A program made the position numbers and the translations under genes. A DNA stretch of 64,000 nucleotides, from NCBI RefSeq assembly GCF_013131805.1, contig NZ_JABJRC010000004.1, positions 248,001 through 312,000 on the forward strand. Direction: 5' to 3'. The stretch is from Kribbella sandramycini. GTDB lineage: Bacteria; Actinomycetota; Actinomycetes; Propionibacteriales; Kribbellaceae. The notes under the pieces were generated by a model. The model worked only from the letters and a program-made list of their open reading frames with translations. It was not told the DNA's origin and searched no databases. Of this stretch, positions 8,059-16,109 are shown piece by piece (within the stretch, counting starts at the first letter, position 1; every line of letters starts with the position of its first letter).

Positions 8059-9078
8059 TCAGAGGGTGCAGTTCACCAGGACTGGTTCGTTGGTGAGGGT
8101 TATGGCGAAGGCTTGGTGGACTTGGGAGCGGACGTGGGTGGCCAGGGAGAGGAGATCTTTGGCGGTGGCGGCGCCTCGGTTGGTGAGGGCGAGGGTGTGT
8201 TTGGTGGAGACGGCGGCGGGGCCGAGGGTGAAGCCCTTGGGGATGCCGGAGTGTTCGATGAGCCAGGCGGCGCTGGTTTTGACGCGGCCGTCGGGTTGGG
8301 GCCATTGGGGGGCGCCGGCGGGGACTTCGGCGGGGGTGTCGAGGATGGGGTTGGTGAAGAAGGAGCCGGCGGACCAGGTGTCGTGGTCGGCGGGGTCGAG
8401 GACCATGCCTTTGGAGCGGCGGAGGGCGAGGACGGCTTCGCGGACGTCCTGCATGGGGGCCCGGGAGTCGGGTTCGACGTCGAGGGTGCGGGCCAGTTCG
8501 GCGTAGCCGATGGGGGCGGAGAGGTTGCCGAGTTTGAGCTGGAAGGCGACCTCGAGGACGACGAAGCGCTCGGGGGCGGTCTTGAAGCGCGAGGTGCGGT
8601 AGGCGAAACCGCAGTCGGCGGCGAAGAGGGTGCGGATCCGGGATTCGGCGCGGTCCCAGACGCGGACGGAGGCGATCGTCTCGGCGACCTCGTGGCCGTA
8701 GGCGCCGACGTTCTGGACGGGGGTCGAGCCGGTCAGGCCGGGGATCCCGGACATCGACTCCAGGCCGCTCCACTCCTCGGCGATGGCGCGCTGGACGACG
8801 GCGTCCCAGTCCTCGCCGGCCTGGACGTGGATCATCGCGCCGGAGCAGGCGTCGGCGTCGACCCGGATGCCCTGAGTACGGATCCGGATCGCCGTCCCGC
8901 GGAAACCGTCGTCGCCGATGACGACGTTGCTGCCGCCGGACAGCAGCAGCACCGGCTCACCCGCGGCGTCGGCGTCCCGGACGGCGGTGATCAGCTCGTC
9001 CTCGGTGGTCACCTCGACGAAGTTGTCGGCCGGTCCGCCGATCCGCAGCGTCGTGAAATCGGCCAGCTGGATGCTCAC
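8059..9078 (-). CDS. murB: UDP-N-acetylmuramate dehydrogenase MurB
   Basis: MurB reduces UDP-GlcNAc-enolpyruvate to UDP-MurNAc with NADPH and FAD, the second committed step of peptidoglycan precursor synthesis in the cytosol. The protein (339 aa) has the FAD-binding start 'FTTLRIGGPA', 'LLSGGSNVVIGDDGF', the 'GIPGLTGSTPVQNVGAYGHEV' region (quoted loosely; residues about 110-130), 'CGFAYRTSRFK' and the 'AGSFFTNPIL' catalytic Ser block of type I MurB. The C-terminal 'KTSAAWLIEHSG' is also typical. The GTG start overlaps the preceding MaoC-type gene as GTGA. A terminator follows. It belongs to the conserved hadA-hadB-murB arrangement of actinobacteria. Confidence 0.96.
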   Translation of the reverse strand: MSIQLADFTTLRIGGPADNFVEVTTEDELITAVRDADAAGEPVLLLSGGSNVVIGDDGFRGTAIRIRTQGIRVDADACSGAMIHVQAGEDWDAVVQRAIAEEWSGLESMSGIPGLTGSTPVQNVGAYGHEVAETIASVRVWDRAESRIRTLFAADCGFAYRTSRFKTAPERFVVLEVAFQLKLGNLSAPIGYAELARTLDVEPDSRAPMQDVREAVLALRRSKGMVLDPADHDTWSAGSFFTNPILDTPAEVPAGAPQWPQPDGRVKTSAAWLIEHSGIPKGFTLGPAAVSTKHTLALTNRGAATAKDLLSLATHVRSQVHQAFAITLTNEPVLVNCTL

Positions 9079-9482
9079 GGGACGCGCACGACCGCCCTGG
9101 CCCGGCCGAGGACCTTCTCACCGGCGAACAGCGCCGTGATGTCGAACTCGGCCAGCCCGTCGGCCACCTTGGCCGCGGTCGCCGAGAAGACCACCTCGGC
9201 GCCGGCGTCGTCGTCCGGGACGACGACCGGCTTGGTGAAGCGGACGCCGTACTCGACCAGGTCGGCCGGGTCGTCGAGCCAGTCGGTGACGACGCGGACG
9301 GCGGAGGCCATCGTCAGCATGCCGTGGGCGATCACACCGGGCAGGCCGAGGGCGGCCGCCATCCGGTCGCTCCAGTGGATCGGGTTGAAGTCGCCGCTGG
9401 CGCCGGCGTACCGGACCAGGTCCTCGCGGCGCAGCGTGACGGTCAGCTCCGGGAGGACGTCACCCGCGGAGATCTTGTTCAT
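9075..9482 (-). CDS. MaoC-like hot-dog dehydratase (HadB-type)
   Basis: The 135-residue protein is a single hot-dog domain with the hydratase 2 motif 'ASGDFNPIHWSD', carrying the catalytic Asp and His, followed by 'GVIAHGMLTMA'. Members hydrate or dehydrate (3R)-hydroxyacyl thioesters; in mycobacteria the HadB subunit pairs with a catalytically poor HadA or HadC in FAS-II. The gene overlaps its upstream partner (ATGA at 9479-9482) and murB (GTGA at 9075-9078), so the three are translated as a coupled unit. Kribbella-type organisms do not make mycolates, so the likely role is general fatty acid or related acyl dehydration. Confidence 0.87.
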   Translation of the reverse strand: MNKISAGDVLPELTVTLRREDLVRYAGASGDFNPIHWSDRMAAALGLPGVIAHGMLTMASAVRVVTDWLDDPADLVEYGVRFTKPVVVPDDDAGAEVVFSATAAKVADGLAEFDITALFAGEKVLGRARAVVRVP

Positions 9483-9901
9483 GAGTCCGCCCGGTTGTGC
9501 GAGATCGTGGAGGTCGAGGTGGCGATCGGCTCGCCGTCGACGGTGCTGAGGGCGGTTTCGTACATGATCACCTCGACGTCACCGGCCTTGCGGACGGTGG
9601 TGATGGTGGCGGTCGCGGCGATGTCGTCCCCGGCCTTGATCGGGCGGGAGTAGGTGAACTTCTGCGCGCCGTGCACGATCCGGTCCAGCCGGAGGCCGAG
9701 CTCCGGGTCGTTCAGCAGCTGCTCCAGCGCCAGGCTGCCGAGCATGAATGCGAACGTCGGCGGCGCCACCGCGTCAGCACCCCGGTACGCCGGGTTGCCG
9801 TCACCGATCGCGTCGGCGAACTCGCGGATCTTCTCCCGGCCGACCTGGTAGGACTCGGCGGCCGCGTAGCTCCGGCCGACCATCGTGGCGTCGATCGTCA
9901 T
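9479..9901 (-). CDS. MaoC N-terminal-type dehydratase (HadA/HadC-like)
   Basis: The 140-residue hot-dog protein ('GRSYAAAESYQVGREKIREF', 'GDGNPAY', 'VAPPTFAFMLG', 'IVHGAQKFTYSRPI') has the sequence signature of the FAS1_DH_region / HadA family. Such subunits lack the full catalytic Asp/His pair and provide the acyl-chain channel for the HadB-type subunit encoded next. It opens the operon and is divergent from the FhuF-like gene, with an 80-nt intergenic region carrying both promoters. The ATG at 9901 leaves little leader. Confidence 0.85.
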   Translation of the reverse strand: MTIDATMVGRSYAAAESYQVGREKIREFADAIGDGNPAYRGADAVAPPTFAFMLGSLALEQLLNDPELGLRLDRIVHGAQKFTYSRPIKAGDDIAATATITTVRKAGDVEVIMYETALSTVDGEPIATSTSTISHNRADS

Positions 9902-9981
9902 ATCGCCAGAGCCTACTGGCAGACTGTTGCCCCCGGAGCCGCCACCCGGGAACCGTGAGACCCGACTGGGGAAGGTTGAAC

Positions 9982-10728
9982 GTGACGGCAGTGACGGCGC
10001 TGGCCAGGTACGCGCCTCGGTATCGGCTGGAGATCGGCGAGCCGGAGGGCCCCGAGTGGCTCCGGGTGGACCGGATCCTGGAGCTGGACGGTCCGGAGCT
10101 GACCGAGCTCCTCAAACGGGACGACGACGCCAGCGGACACGTCTCCGCGCACGCGAACGCGCTCAGCCTGATGTCGTTCTACGCCGGCCGCGCACCCGCG
10201 GCGGCGCTGCTGCTCTGGGCGCTCGAAGGGCACGTCCTGGACGTCCGGCCACACAACCTGTGGGTGAAACCACACGACGGGCACGGGCTGGCCGCGGTCG
10301 CTATCCGCTCCGCCGACTACCTGCCCGGCGGGCTGGAGACCTTGTACGACGTCGTCCTGCGTCAGCATCTGCTGCCGCTGTCGGCCGAGCTGCACCGGCG
10401 GACCCGCGCCGGGCTGCGTCAGGTGCACGGCGGGGTCGCTGCGGGCTGTGCGATGGCGTTCTGCGCGGCGACCCGCGAGGAGGAGGCGATCGAGCCGGCG
10501 TACCTGCTGGAGCGGTGGCAGACCTTCGTCGCCAAAGCACCGGCTGGTCTGGCGCGGCTGGGCGACGTCACGCAGGCCGGCGGGAAGCTGGTCTACCTAC
10601 GGCAGACGTGTTGCCTGTATTACACGAGCGAGGCCGGGAACGGGACGCTCTGCGGCTCCTGCTGCCTCACGCCCCGGGACGAGCGCCTGGCCGCGTACGA
10701 AGCCGGCCGCCCGATCATCACCGTGTAG
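9982..10728 (+). CDS. FhuF-like (2Fe-2S) protein, putative ferric-siderophore reductase
   Basis: The 248-residue protein ends with a cysteine cluster, 'QTCCLYYTSEAGNGTLCGSC' (Cys-Cys, 10 residues, Cys-x2-Cys), which is the atypical 2Fe-2S ligand pattern of FhuF-type reductases that release iron from ferric siderophores. The helical N-terminal part has 'HANALSLMSFYAGRAPAAAL' and 'LWVKPHDGHG', as in that family. The start is the GTG at 9982, preceded by GGGGAAGG at 9969-9976; a second in-frame GTG at 9991 is possible. It is inserted in opposite orientation between hadA and rpmG, genes that are usually adjacent in actinobacteria. No siderophore transport gene is close by. Confidence 0.75.
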   Translation: MTAVTALARYAPRYRLEIGEPEGPEWLRVDRILELDGPELTELLKRDDDASGHVSAHANALSLMSFYAGRAPAAALLLWALEGHVLDVRPHNLWVKPHDGHGLAAVAIRSADYLPGGLETLYDVVLRQHLLPLSAELHRRTRAGLRQVHGGVAAGCAMAFCAATREEEAIEPAYLLERWQTFVAKAPAGLARLGDVTQAGGKLVYLRQTCCLYYTSEAGNGTLCGSCCLTPRDERLAAYEAGRPIITV

Positions 10729-10741
10729 TGGGCACAGCGAA

Positions 10742-10770
10742 AGGCCCGCCCCGATGATCGGAGCGGGCCT
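10742..10770. terminator. Bidirectional hairpin between the FhuF-like gene and rpmG
   Basis: AGGCCCGC (10742-10749) pairs with GCGGGCCT (10763-10770), and the inside CCGAT/ATCGG pairs too, leaving one C/A mismatch. It begins 13 nt after the FhuF-like stop and 17 nt beyond the rpmG stop, and so can serve both convergent genes. Confidence 0.7.
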
Positions 10771-10787
10771 CGCGGAAGCTGCTGAAA

Positions 10788-10955
10788 TCAGCGGGTCTCG
10801 CGGTGGTCCGTGTGGTCGTTGCAACGCGCGCAGTACTTCTTCATCTCCAGGCGATCCGGGTTGTTACGCCGGTTCTTCTTGGTGATGTAGTTGCGCTCCT
10901 TGCAAACCGTGCACGCCAACGTGATCTTCGGGCGAATATCGGTTGACTTAGCCAC
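10788..10955 (-). CDS. rpmG: 50S ribosomal protein L33
   Basis: The 55-residue product starts VAKSTDIRPK and contains 'LACTVCKERNY' and 'KKYCARCNDHT'. The two CxxC pairs make this the zinc-binding (C+) form of L33; zinc-free paralogues used under zinc starvation lack them. The GTG start at 10955 is preceded by AGAAGAGG. It is directly downstream of tRNA-Met and tRNA-Thr on the same strand, the usual actinobacterial order, although the FhuF-like gene separates it from the had-murB block. It is a small gene, easily missed. Confidence 0.96.
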   Translation of the reverse strand: MAKSTDIRPKITLACTVCKERNYITKKNRRNNPDRLEMKKYCARCNDHTDHRETR

Positions 10956-10991
10956 TGCTGCCTCTTCTGATCGTCAAGTACTGGTGGTGGG

Positions 10992-11065
10992 TAGCGGGGG
11001 CGGGAGTCGAACCCGCGACACCACGATTATGAGCCGTGTGCTCTAACCACCTGAGCTACCCCGCC
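10992..11065 (-). tRNA. tRNA-Met (CAT), elongator type
   Basis: A 74-nt cloverleaf is visible on the minus strand: acceptor GGCGGGG with CCCCGCT, D-arm GCTC/GAGC, anticodon loop CTCATAA with anticodon CAT, and T-arm GCGGG-TTCGACT-CCCGC. The acceptor starts G1:U72 and the anticodon stem lacks the three G:C pairs of initiator tRNA, so it is an elongator. No CCA is encoded. Confidence 0.95.
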
Positions 11066-11115
11066 TGGAGAGTTCTCCAGCTCACCCGGCGGACCGGATG
11101 AGCTGTCGATCTCAG

Positions 11116-11188
11116 AGCCCCTTTACGGAATCGAACCGTAGACCTTCTCCTTACCATGGAGACGCTCTGCCGACTGAGCTAAAGGGGC
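11116..11188 (-). tRNA. tRNA-Thr (GGT)
   Basis: A 73-nt cloverleaf lies on the minus strand: acceptor GCCCCTT with AAGGGGC, anticodon stem TCTCC/GGAGA around loop ATGGTAA (anticodon GGT), and T-arm TACGG-TTCGATT-CCGTA. It lies 50 nt upstream of tRNA-Met. No CCA is encoded. Confidence 0.95.
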
Positions 11189-11313
11189 GGAACGAGGAGA
11201 GAGATTACACGGTCTGCCGCCTCGATGTGAAATCGAGCCAGGCGCACCCTGCGCCCCCCTCTGTCCGACTCGGAAATCATACCGGGTCTCCGGAGTACTT
11301 CTGACCAATTTTC

Positions 11314-12357
11314 CTAGTTCCAGACCCGAGACGGGTAACTGGTTCGCAGGACCGGCAGAACGTCTGTGACGAAGGTCTCGACGGAGGCCCGGCTCTCGGC
11401 CTCCGGCAGGCCCGGGACCTCCAGTGAGACGCCGGACAGCTCATGCCCGAAGGCCTCCTGGTAGCGGCCGAACTTGTCGATCACCTGCTCCGGTGAGCCG
11501 ACCAGAACCGACCCGCGGTCCAGGAAGTCCTCCAGCGTCGTGAAGGGCAGCTGGTTGTGCTTGGCGCCCGGAGAGTCCATGAACGCGTCGAAGATCGGCC
11601 GATAGCCCGCAACGGCCTCCTGCGACGTCTTCTTGACGTAGAGCCCGTTGAAGCCTGCACCAACGACGGCGTCGGCCGGGTCATGCCCGTAGGCCTCCCA
11701 GCGCTCCCGGTAGTGCCGGATCAGTCCGGCGTACTTCTCCAGCGGATGGAAACCATTGGCCGAGAACAGCGGGTCACCGAACCGCGCGGCCAGCTCGGTG
11801 GACTCCGTCGAGGACGCCGACCCGTGCCAGAGCGGAATACCGGACGGACGGAACGGCCGCGGCTGTGTGGTCGCATCGACCAGATCGGGCCGGTAGCTCC
11901 CCGACCAGGTCACACCGGTCTCCCGGAGCAGCCGGCGAAGCAGCTCGTACTTCTCGCGGTTCCGGTCCCACTGTCCATCCAGGTCGTACCCGAACAGCGC
12001 GTTCTGGTCCGGGTCGTTGCCCTTGCCGATGATGATGTCCAGCCGCCCACCGGACAGCTGGTCCAGCGTCGCGTAGTCCTCCGCGACCCGCACCGGGTCC
12101 AGTAGCGACAGCACGGTCACCGTCGTCAGCAAGCGGATCCGCGACGTCACAGCCGCGATGTACGACAGCACGACCGGCGGAGACGACGAGATGAAGCGCT
12201 GCGCATGCCGCTCCCCCACGCCGTACGCGTCGAAGCCCAGCTCCTCCGCCCACTGCGCCTGCCGGACGACGTGCTGGAACCGCTCGGCCGTCGACAGCTG
12301 CACCCCACTGATCGGATCCGGGGAGTTGTCGATCAGCGTGTAGGTACAGAACTTCAC
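11314..12357 (-). CDS. LLM-class flavin-dependent oxidoreductase (last gene of the sulphur-type operon)
   Basis: The 347-residue TIM-barrel protein of the bacterial luciferase-like family has 'AQWAEELGFDAYGVGERHA', 'TSRIRLLTTVTVLSLLDP' and 'ATLDQLSGGRLDIIIGKGN', which are the family core blocks. Such proteins use FMNH2 or F420H2 to oxygenate or reduce a bound substrate. In this operon an FMN reductase is encoded, which favours an FMNH2-dependent monooxygenase. The start overlaps the preceding DUF1684 gene (ATGA). It is one of four LLM proteins in the operon and probably handles one step or one substrate class. Confidence 0.86.
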   Translation of the reverse strand: MKFCTYTLIDNSPDPISGVQLSTAERFQHVVRQAQWAEELGFDAYGVGERHAQRFISSSPPVVLSYIAAVTSRIRLLTTVTVLSLLDPVRVAEDYATLDQLSGGRLDIIIGKGNDPDQNALFGYDLDGQWDRNREKYELLRRLLRETGVTWSGSYRPDLVDATTQPRPFRPSGIPLWHGSASSTESTELAARFGDPLFSANGFHPLEKYAGLIRHYRERWEAYGHDPADAVVGAGFNGLYVKKTSQEAVAGYRPIFDAFMDSPGAKHNQLPFTTLEDFLDRGSVLVGSPEQVIDKFGRYQEAFGHELSGVSLEVPGLPEAESRASVETFVTDVLPVLRTSYPSRVWN

Positions 12358-13133
12358 CGGACCTTCTTCTCGCCGGCTGTCACCGGCAGTCCGAGCCGGT
12401 TGCCGGTCACCGGCGCCGGACAGGTCCCGAACTCGGTGAAGGCGAACGGCAGGTTGATTGCCCGATTGAAGTCGATCAGCACCGACTGATCACGCTCCAC
12501 AACCCCAGTGGTCACCGTGCGCCAAGGCGCAGTCTCCGATCCGTTCGTCGCGTCATGGAAGGACAACGACAGCCGCCCGTCCGCGGCCGCCGTCGCCACC
12601 AGCTCGTACGCCGAGCCGCCCAGCGCGAGGTGGACTGTCCCGACCGCGGTGACGTGCTGCCGCAGGTCGTCGCGGGCCGTGCTGACCTCGATTCGCTCCG
12701 GAGCGCCGTACGGCGTGTAGTAGCCCCGAACCGCCCAACTGGCATCCAACGGGTACGCAGGCACCCCACTGAAGTCAGCACGCGTTTCTGCGCCCGGATC
12801 GCGCTGACGGACGGCGTACCGGCCGCCGCGCAGCACCAGCTCGATCAGCCGGTCACCAAAGAACAACCAGCTCAGCGAACCCGCCTCGGCGACGGACGCG
12901 GACGCTGTCCCTTCAATGGGGACACCGTTCAGTTTCAGCTCACCAGCGCTCCTGACATGTGCTTGGCCGTCAGCGAACCACCACTCCCCCGGCAGGCCGG
13001 ACAGCGCAGCTGGCGCAGCCGGTAACCAGTCGAAGCCGACGATGGTCAGCCAGCCGTAGTCGGTGTTCAGATCCTGCTCACGCGCGGCGTGCCAGGTCTG
13101 CCAGTCCTGCTCGAGGTCGGAAACCACAGTCAT
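12354..13133 (-). CDS. DUF1684 domain protein
   Basis: The 259-residue protein matches the DUF1684 pattern: 'DLEQDWQTWHAAREQDLNT', 'GWLTIVGFDWL' near the N-terminus, central 'YPLDASWAVRGYY', and the C-terminal 'IDFNRAINLPFAFTEFGTCP' block that is its hallmark. Its biochemical function is unknown. It is coupled by ATGA overlaps to an LLM gene on each side, so it probably binds or processes the same substrate. No signal peptide is visible. Confidence 0.85.
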   Translation of the reverse strand: MTVVSDLEQDWQTWHAAREQDLNTDYGWLTIVGFDWLPAAPAALSGLPGEWWFADGQAHVRSAGELKLNGVPIEGTASASVAEAGSLSWLFFGDRLIELVLRGGRYAVRQRDPGAETRADFSGVPAYPLDASWAVRGYYTPYGAPERIEVSTARDDLRQHVTAVGTVHLALGGSAYELVATAAADGRLSLSFHDATNGSETAPWRTVTTGVVERDQSVLIDFNRAINLPFAFTEFGTCPAPVTGNRLGLPVTAGEKKVR

Positions 13134-14239
13134 GAGGCGAGGTCCTTCCGGGATTCACGGTGGGCGATTTCGGACCGGACCAGCGGGATGACGTAGCGGC
13201 CGAAGTCGATCGCGTCGTCGTAGATGTCGTACCCGCGGGCCGAGAAGATGCGGATGCCGAGGTCGTAGTAGTCGAGTAGCGCGGCCGCGACGGTGTCCGG
13301 CGTCCCGACCAGCGCGGTCGAGTTGCCGCCACCGCCGGTCAGCCCGGTCGGGCCGGTCCAGAGCGCGCGGTCGTGGCGCTCGCCTTCCGCGACCGCCTTC
13401 AGCAGCCGCTGCGAGCCGGCGTTCTCCGGGTTGCTCCGAGAGCGCAGCCGAGCATGTGCAGGCTGCGCACCGCCCTGGACGTCCTTGATCCGCCCGAGGA
13501 TCGACTCGGCCTTCTCCCAGGCCAGCTCCTCGGTCGGCGCCAGAATCGGCCGGAAGGCGATCTGGATCGTCGGCCGATCACTGCGCCCGGCCCGAACAGC
13601 CTCAGCTTCGATCGTGGCGAGCTGCTCCCGCGTGCCGGCCAGCGGCTCACCCCACAGCGCGAAGATATCCGCCTCGGCCGCGCCGACGGCGTACGCCGCT
13701 GCCGACGACCCACCGAACGAGATCCGCGGCCGCGGCTGCTGCAGCGGCTTGATATCCGCGAGGAACTGCTCGAACTGGTAGTGCTGCCCGGCGAAGTCGA
13801 ACCGCTCCTCCGACGTCCACGCCTGCTTCAGAATCTGGATGAACTCGCGCGTCCGCCCGTACCGGTCGTCCTTGCTCAGGAAGTCGCCTTCGGCCGCCTG
13901 GTCGGCAGTCGAGCCGCCGGTGATCACATGCACCTCGAACCGGCCGCCGCTGAGGTGGTCGAGTGTCGCGAAGGTCTTCGCGGTCAGCGTCGGGTAGGCG
14001 ACATTCGGCCGATGCGCCACAACCAGGTTGATCCGCTCGGTCTTGCCCGCGACGTACGCCGCCACCTGCGCCGGGTCGGGTGACCCGGAGTGGTAGGCGA
14101 ACAGGATCCGGTCCCAGCCGTTGTCCTCGTGCGCGCGAGCGAGCTTGGCGGTGTACTCCAGGTCGAGCGCGCCACCGGGGCGGGTGGTGACCTCACTGGC
14201 CGGGTTGGTCCCGGCGATGCCCAGGAACTCAACTGGCAT
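13130..14239 (-). CDS. SsuD-like FMNH2-dependent monooxygenase (LLM family)
   Basis: The 369-residue protein resembles alkanesulphonate monooxygenase SsuD: 'YTAKLARAHEDNGWDRILFA', 'INLVVAHRPNVAYPTLTAKT', 'ATLDHLSGGRFEVHVITGG' and 'LSKDDRYGRTREFIQILK' are SsuD-type blocks. SsuD cleaves the C-S bond of sulphonates using O2 and FMNH2 from a separate reductase. The ATG at 14239 has GGAAGGAAG upstream and overlaps the preceding gene by 11 nt, so a longer 5' extension is not needed. The expected FMNH2 source, an SsuE-like reductase, is encoded in the same operon. Confidence 0.86.
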   Translation of the reverse strand: MPVEFLGIAGTNPASEVTTRPGGALDLEYTAKLARAHEDNGWDRILFAYHSGSPDPAQVAAYVAGKTERINLVVAHRPNVAYPTLTAKTFATLDHLSGGRFEVHVITGGSTADQAAEGDFLSKDDRYGRTREFIQILKQAWTSEERFDFAGQHYQFEQFLADIKPLQQPRPRISFGGSSAAAYAVGAAEADIFALWGEPLAGTREQLATIEAEAVRAGRSDRPTIQIAFRPILAPTEELAWEKAESILGRIKDVQGGAQPAHARLRSRSNPENAGSQRLLKAVAEGERHDRALWTGPTGLTGGGGNSTALVGTPDTVAAALLDYYDLGIRIFSARGYDIYDDAIDFGRYVIPLVRSEIAHRESRKDLAS

Positions 14240-16109
14240 GACGTTCTTCCTTCCGTACGGCGGGTGCGAGCAAGGTGAGCAAGTTCCGGGCGACGGCGTC
14301 GTTCTGCCGGAAGCCGGGACCGTTGAAATGCGGCCGGGAGAACCCCGACGAGCCGGCCGAGCCGGAGACCGACGGACCGAGCAGGAACAGCGCCGGATGC
14401 ACGGTCCCGTCGGCGCGGATCGCACGGCTCTGCGCGTCGGCCTTGAGCTGGCCGCCGCCGAGACTCGTCCCGTCGGCGGCGAACAACTCATCGGCCGCGA
14501 GCGTGCCGTCGGCCAGCAGACCGCGCAGCAGCGGATCGGTCGACGCCAGGACGTCGGGCCGCGGCAACCGCGCCTCGACGAAGGCCTTGGCCCGAATCTC
14601 CCCGGCCACTCCGGACGACCGGGCAACGAACCGATCGTTGTCAATAGCAACCTCCAGGTCCGGCCCGGCGAACCGGACGATGCCGGCCCGATGCAGCGCG
14701 AGCAGCTCCTCCAGCCGGCGCGGCGGCGGGCCGCTGGCGACGAACGAGAAGAACCCGTGCCACTCGGTCTCCACCTGCCGAACCCGGTCCTCGTCCGACA
14801 GCCTGCCTTCGGTGATCGCGACCGACAGCACGCTGTAGATACTCAGCAACGCGTTGAAGACGGCCAGATCCGCCGAGTACTCCGGGGACGCGCGACGGAG
14901 CAGATCATCCTCGATCAACTCGGCCAGGAACTTCTCGAACGACGTCCGATCCGCGAAGAACCGTCCGTGCAGTGGTCGATCGACTTCGGAGCGAACGAAC
15001 CGATCGACCGGATCCGGCACCGCTTCCAGGACGGCGGCGGCAAATACAGGTGCATCCGGCAACGAACCGTCCAGTACCGCCAGGAACCGCTCCCACGGCC
15101 AGCGAGTTCGTTCGGAGTGGGCGTTGAAGAGCTGCTGGTAGTGCGCGAAGGCCAGCTCCTTGTCGATCAGCGGGCGGACCTGCCGGTCGAAGTCGAGGAC
15201 GCCGTCGCCCAGCTCGGCGAGCGCGGCCGTGGTCAGGTAGCGGGTCGGGACGGGTTTCGTCCCGGCCACGGTGTAGCCGAGTTTCGCGTGATAGGGCACG
15301 CCGCGCCGCGATCCGACGTACAGGATCGGCTCGGTTCCGGACGGGCGATAGGTCAGGATGCCGTCGCACTCGTCGTACCAGCCGCCGCGGGCCTCGGTGA
15401 GCAGGACCATCAGGTCGATGAAGGCCTGACCGAAGCCGCGGACGATCACGTTCTCCCCGGGCAGCAGGCCGCCGAGACCGACGTCCGCTGTGTACCCCGG
15501 TGGGATGTAGGTCAGACCAGCGGCCGCGGCCTCGGTCACCCACGCCTGCTCCGATGCCGTCGGCAACCGATCGAGGTAGCCGAGGGCAAGGACCACGAGG
15601 TCGGCGTGGATCTCCTGACCGGATGCGAGGATCACCCGCTGATCCGCGGTCAGCTCGACGGCACGCTCCAGATGAGTGGTCACGGACGCCGGTAGATCGC
15701 GGACGACGCGCTCCCAGACCCAGGACAGGTACTCCGCCTGGACCAGCCGGGGCGGGAAGTCCATCGGGCCGGGCAACTCGAGCCCCGCCCGCTCCAGAAT
15801 GGTGGCGCCGGGCCCGTTGACCCAGCCGGCCAGGTCGGGCCCGGGGATGATCGGGCCCTCGCACTCGACCGACTCGTCGGTGAAGATCGTCACGTCCGAG
15901 GTCATCGAGTTCATCCAGAGCAGGCGGGACTGCTCGCGCCGCCAGATCCGCCCGCCGCCGGCCGGGTACGGATCGACGACGTGGATCTCCACCGGCTGAT
16001 CGCCGAGCAGCTCGGGCGCGCTGGCCGCGAACCGTTCGAGCAGGCCGACCGTCCGCGGCCCGGCGCCGACGAAGACCACCGTCGGCGGCCCCTCGCGGAC
16101 GGCTCTCAC
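14229..16109 (-). CDS. FAD/NAD(P)-binding protein, 626 aa (HpyO-like oxidoreductase family)
   Basis: The N-terminal 'PPTVVFVGAGPRTVGLLERF' is a Rossmann GxGxxxxG dinucleotide site. It is followed by 'EIHVVDPYPAGGGRIWRREQ', and 'DLVVLALGYLDRLP' is the second FAD-type motif. This matches the FAD-NAD(P)-binding (NAD_binding_9) family, which is often found beside luciferase-like monooxygenases in actinobacteria. The C-terminal 'ALFLLGPSVSGSAGSSGFSR' and 'HFNGPGFRQNDAVARNLL' are also conserved in that family. The GTG start at 16109 overlaps the stop of the NtaA-like gene as GTGA. Its reaction is not known; oxygenation or N-hydroxylation of the imported compound is possible. Confidence 0.78.
   Translation of the reverse strand: MRAVREGPPTVVFVGAGPRTVGLLERFAASAPELLGDQPVEIHVVDPYPAGGGRIWRREQSRLLWMNSMTSDVTIFTDESVECEGPIIPGPDLAGWVNGPGATILERAGLELPGPMDFPPRLVQAEYLSWVWERVVRDLPASVTTHLERAVELTADQRVILASGQEIHADLVVLALGYLDRLPTASEQAWVTEAAAAGLTYIPPGYTADVGLGGLLPGENVIVRGFGQAFIDLMVLLTEARGGWYDECDGILTYRPSGTEPILYVGSRRGVPYHAKLGYTVAGTKPVPTRYLTTAALAELGDGVLDFDRQVRPLIDKELAFAHYQQLFNAHSERTRWPWERFLAVLDGSLPDAPVFAAAVLEAVPDPVDRFVRSEVDRPLHGRFFADRTSFEKFLAELIEDDLLRRASPEYSADLAVFNALLSIYSVLSVAITEGRLSDEDRVRQVETEWHGFFSFVASGPPPRRLEELLALHRAGIVRFAGPDLEVAIDNDRFVARSSGVAGEIRAKAFVEARLPRPDVLASTDPLLRGLLADGTLAADELFAADGTSLGGGQLKADAQSRAIRADGTVHPALFLLGPSVSGSAGSSGFSRPHFNGPGFRQNDAVARNLLTLLAPAVRKEERHAS

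Noticed and set aside
7726..9549. Very long plus-strand open frame (607 codons) opposite murB and the dehydratase genes
   Set aside because: It is a shadow of real minus-strand genes: Gly-rich composition from antisense high-GC codons, no domain, and it covers a terminator.
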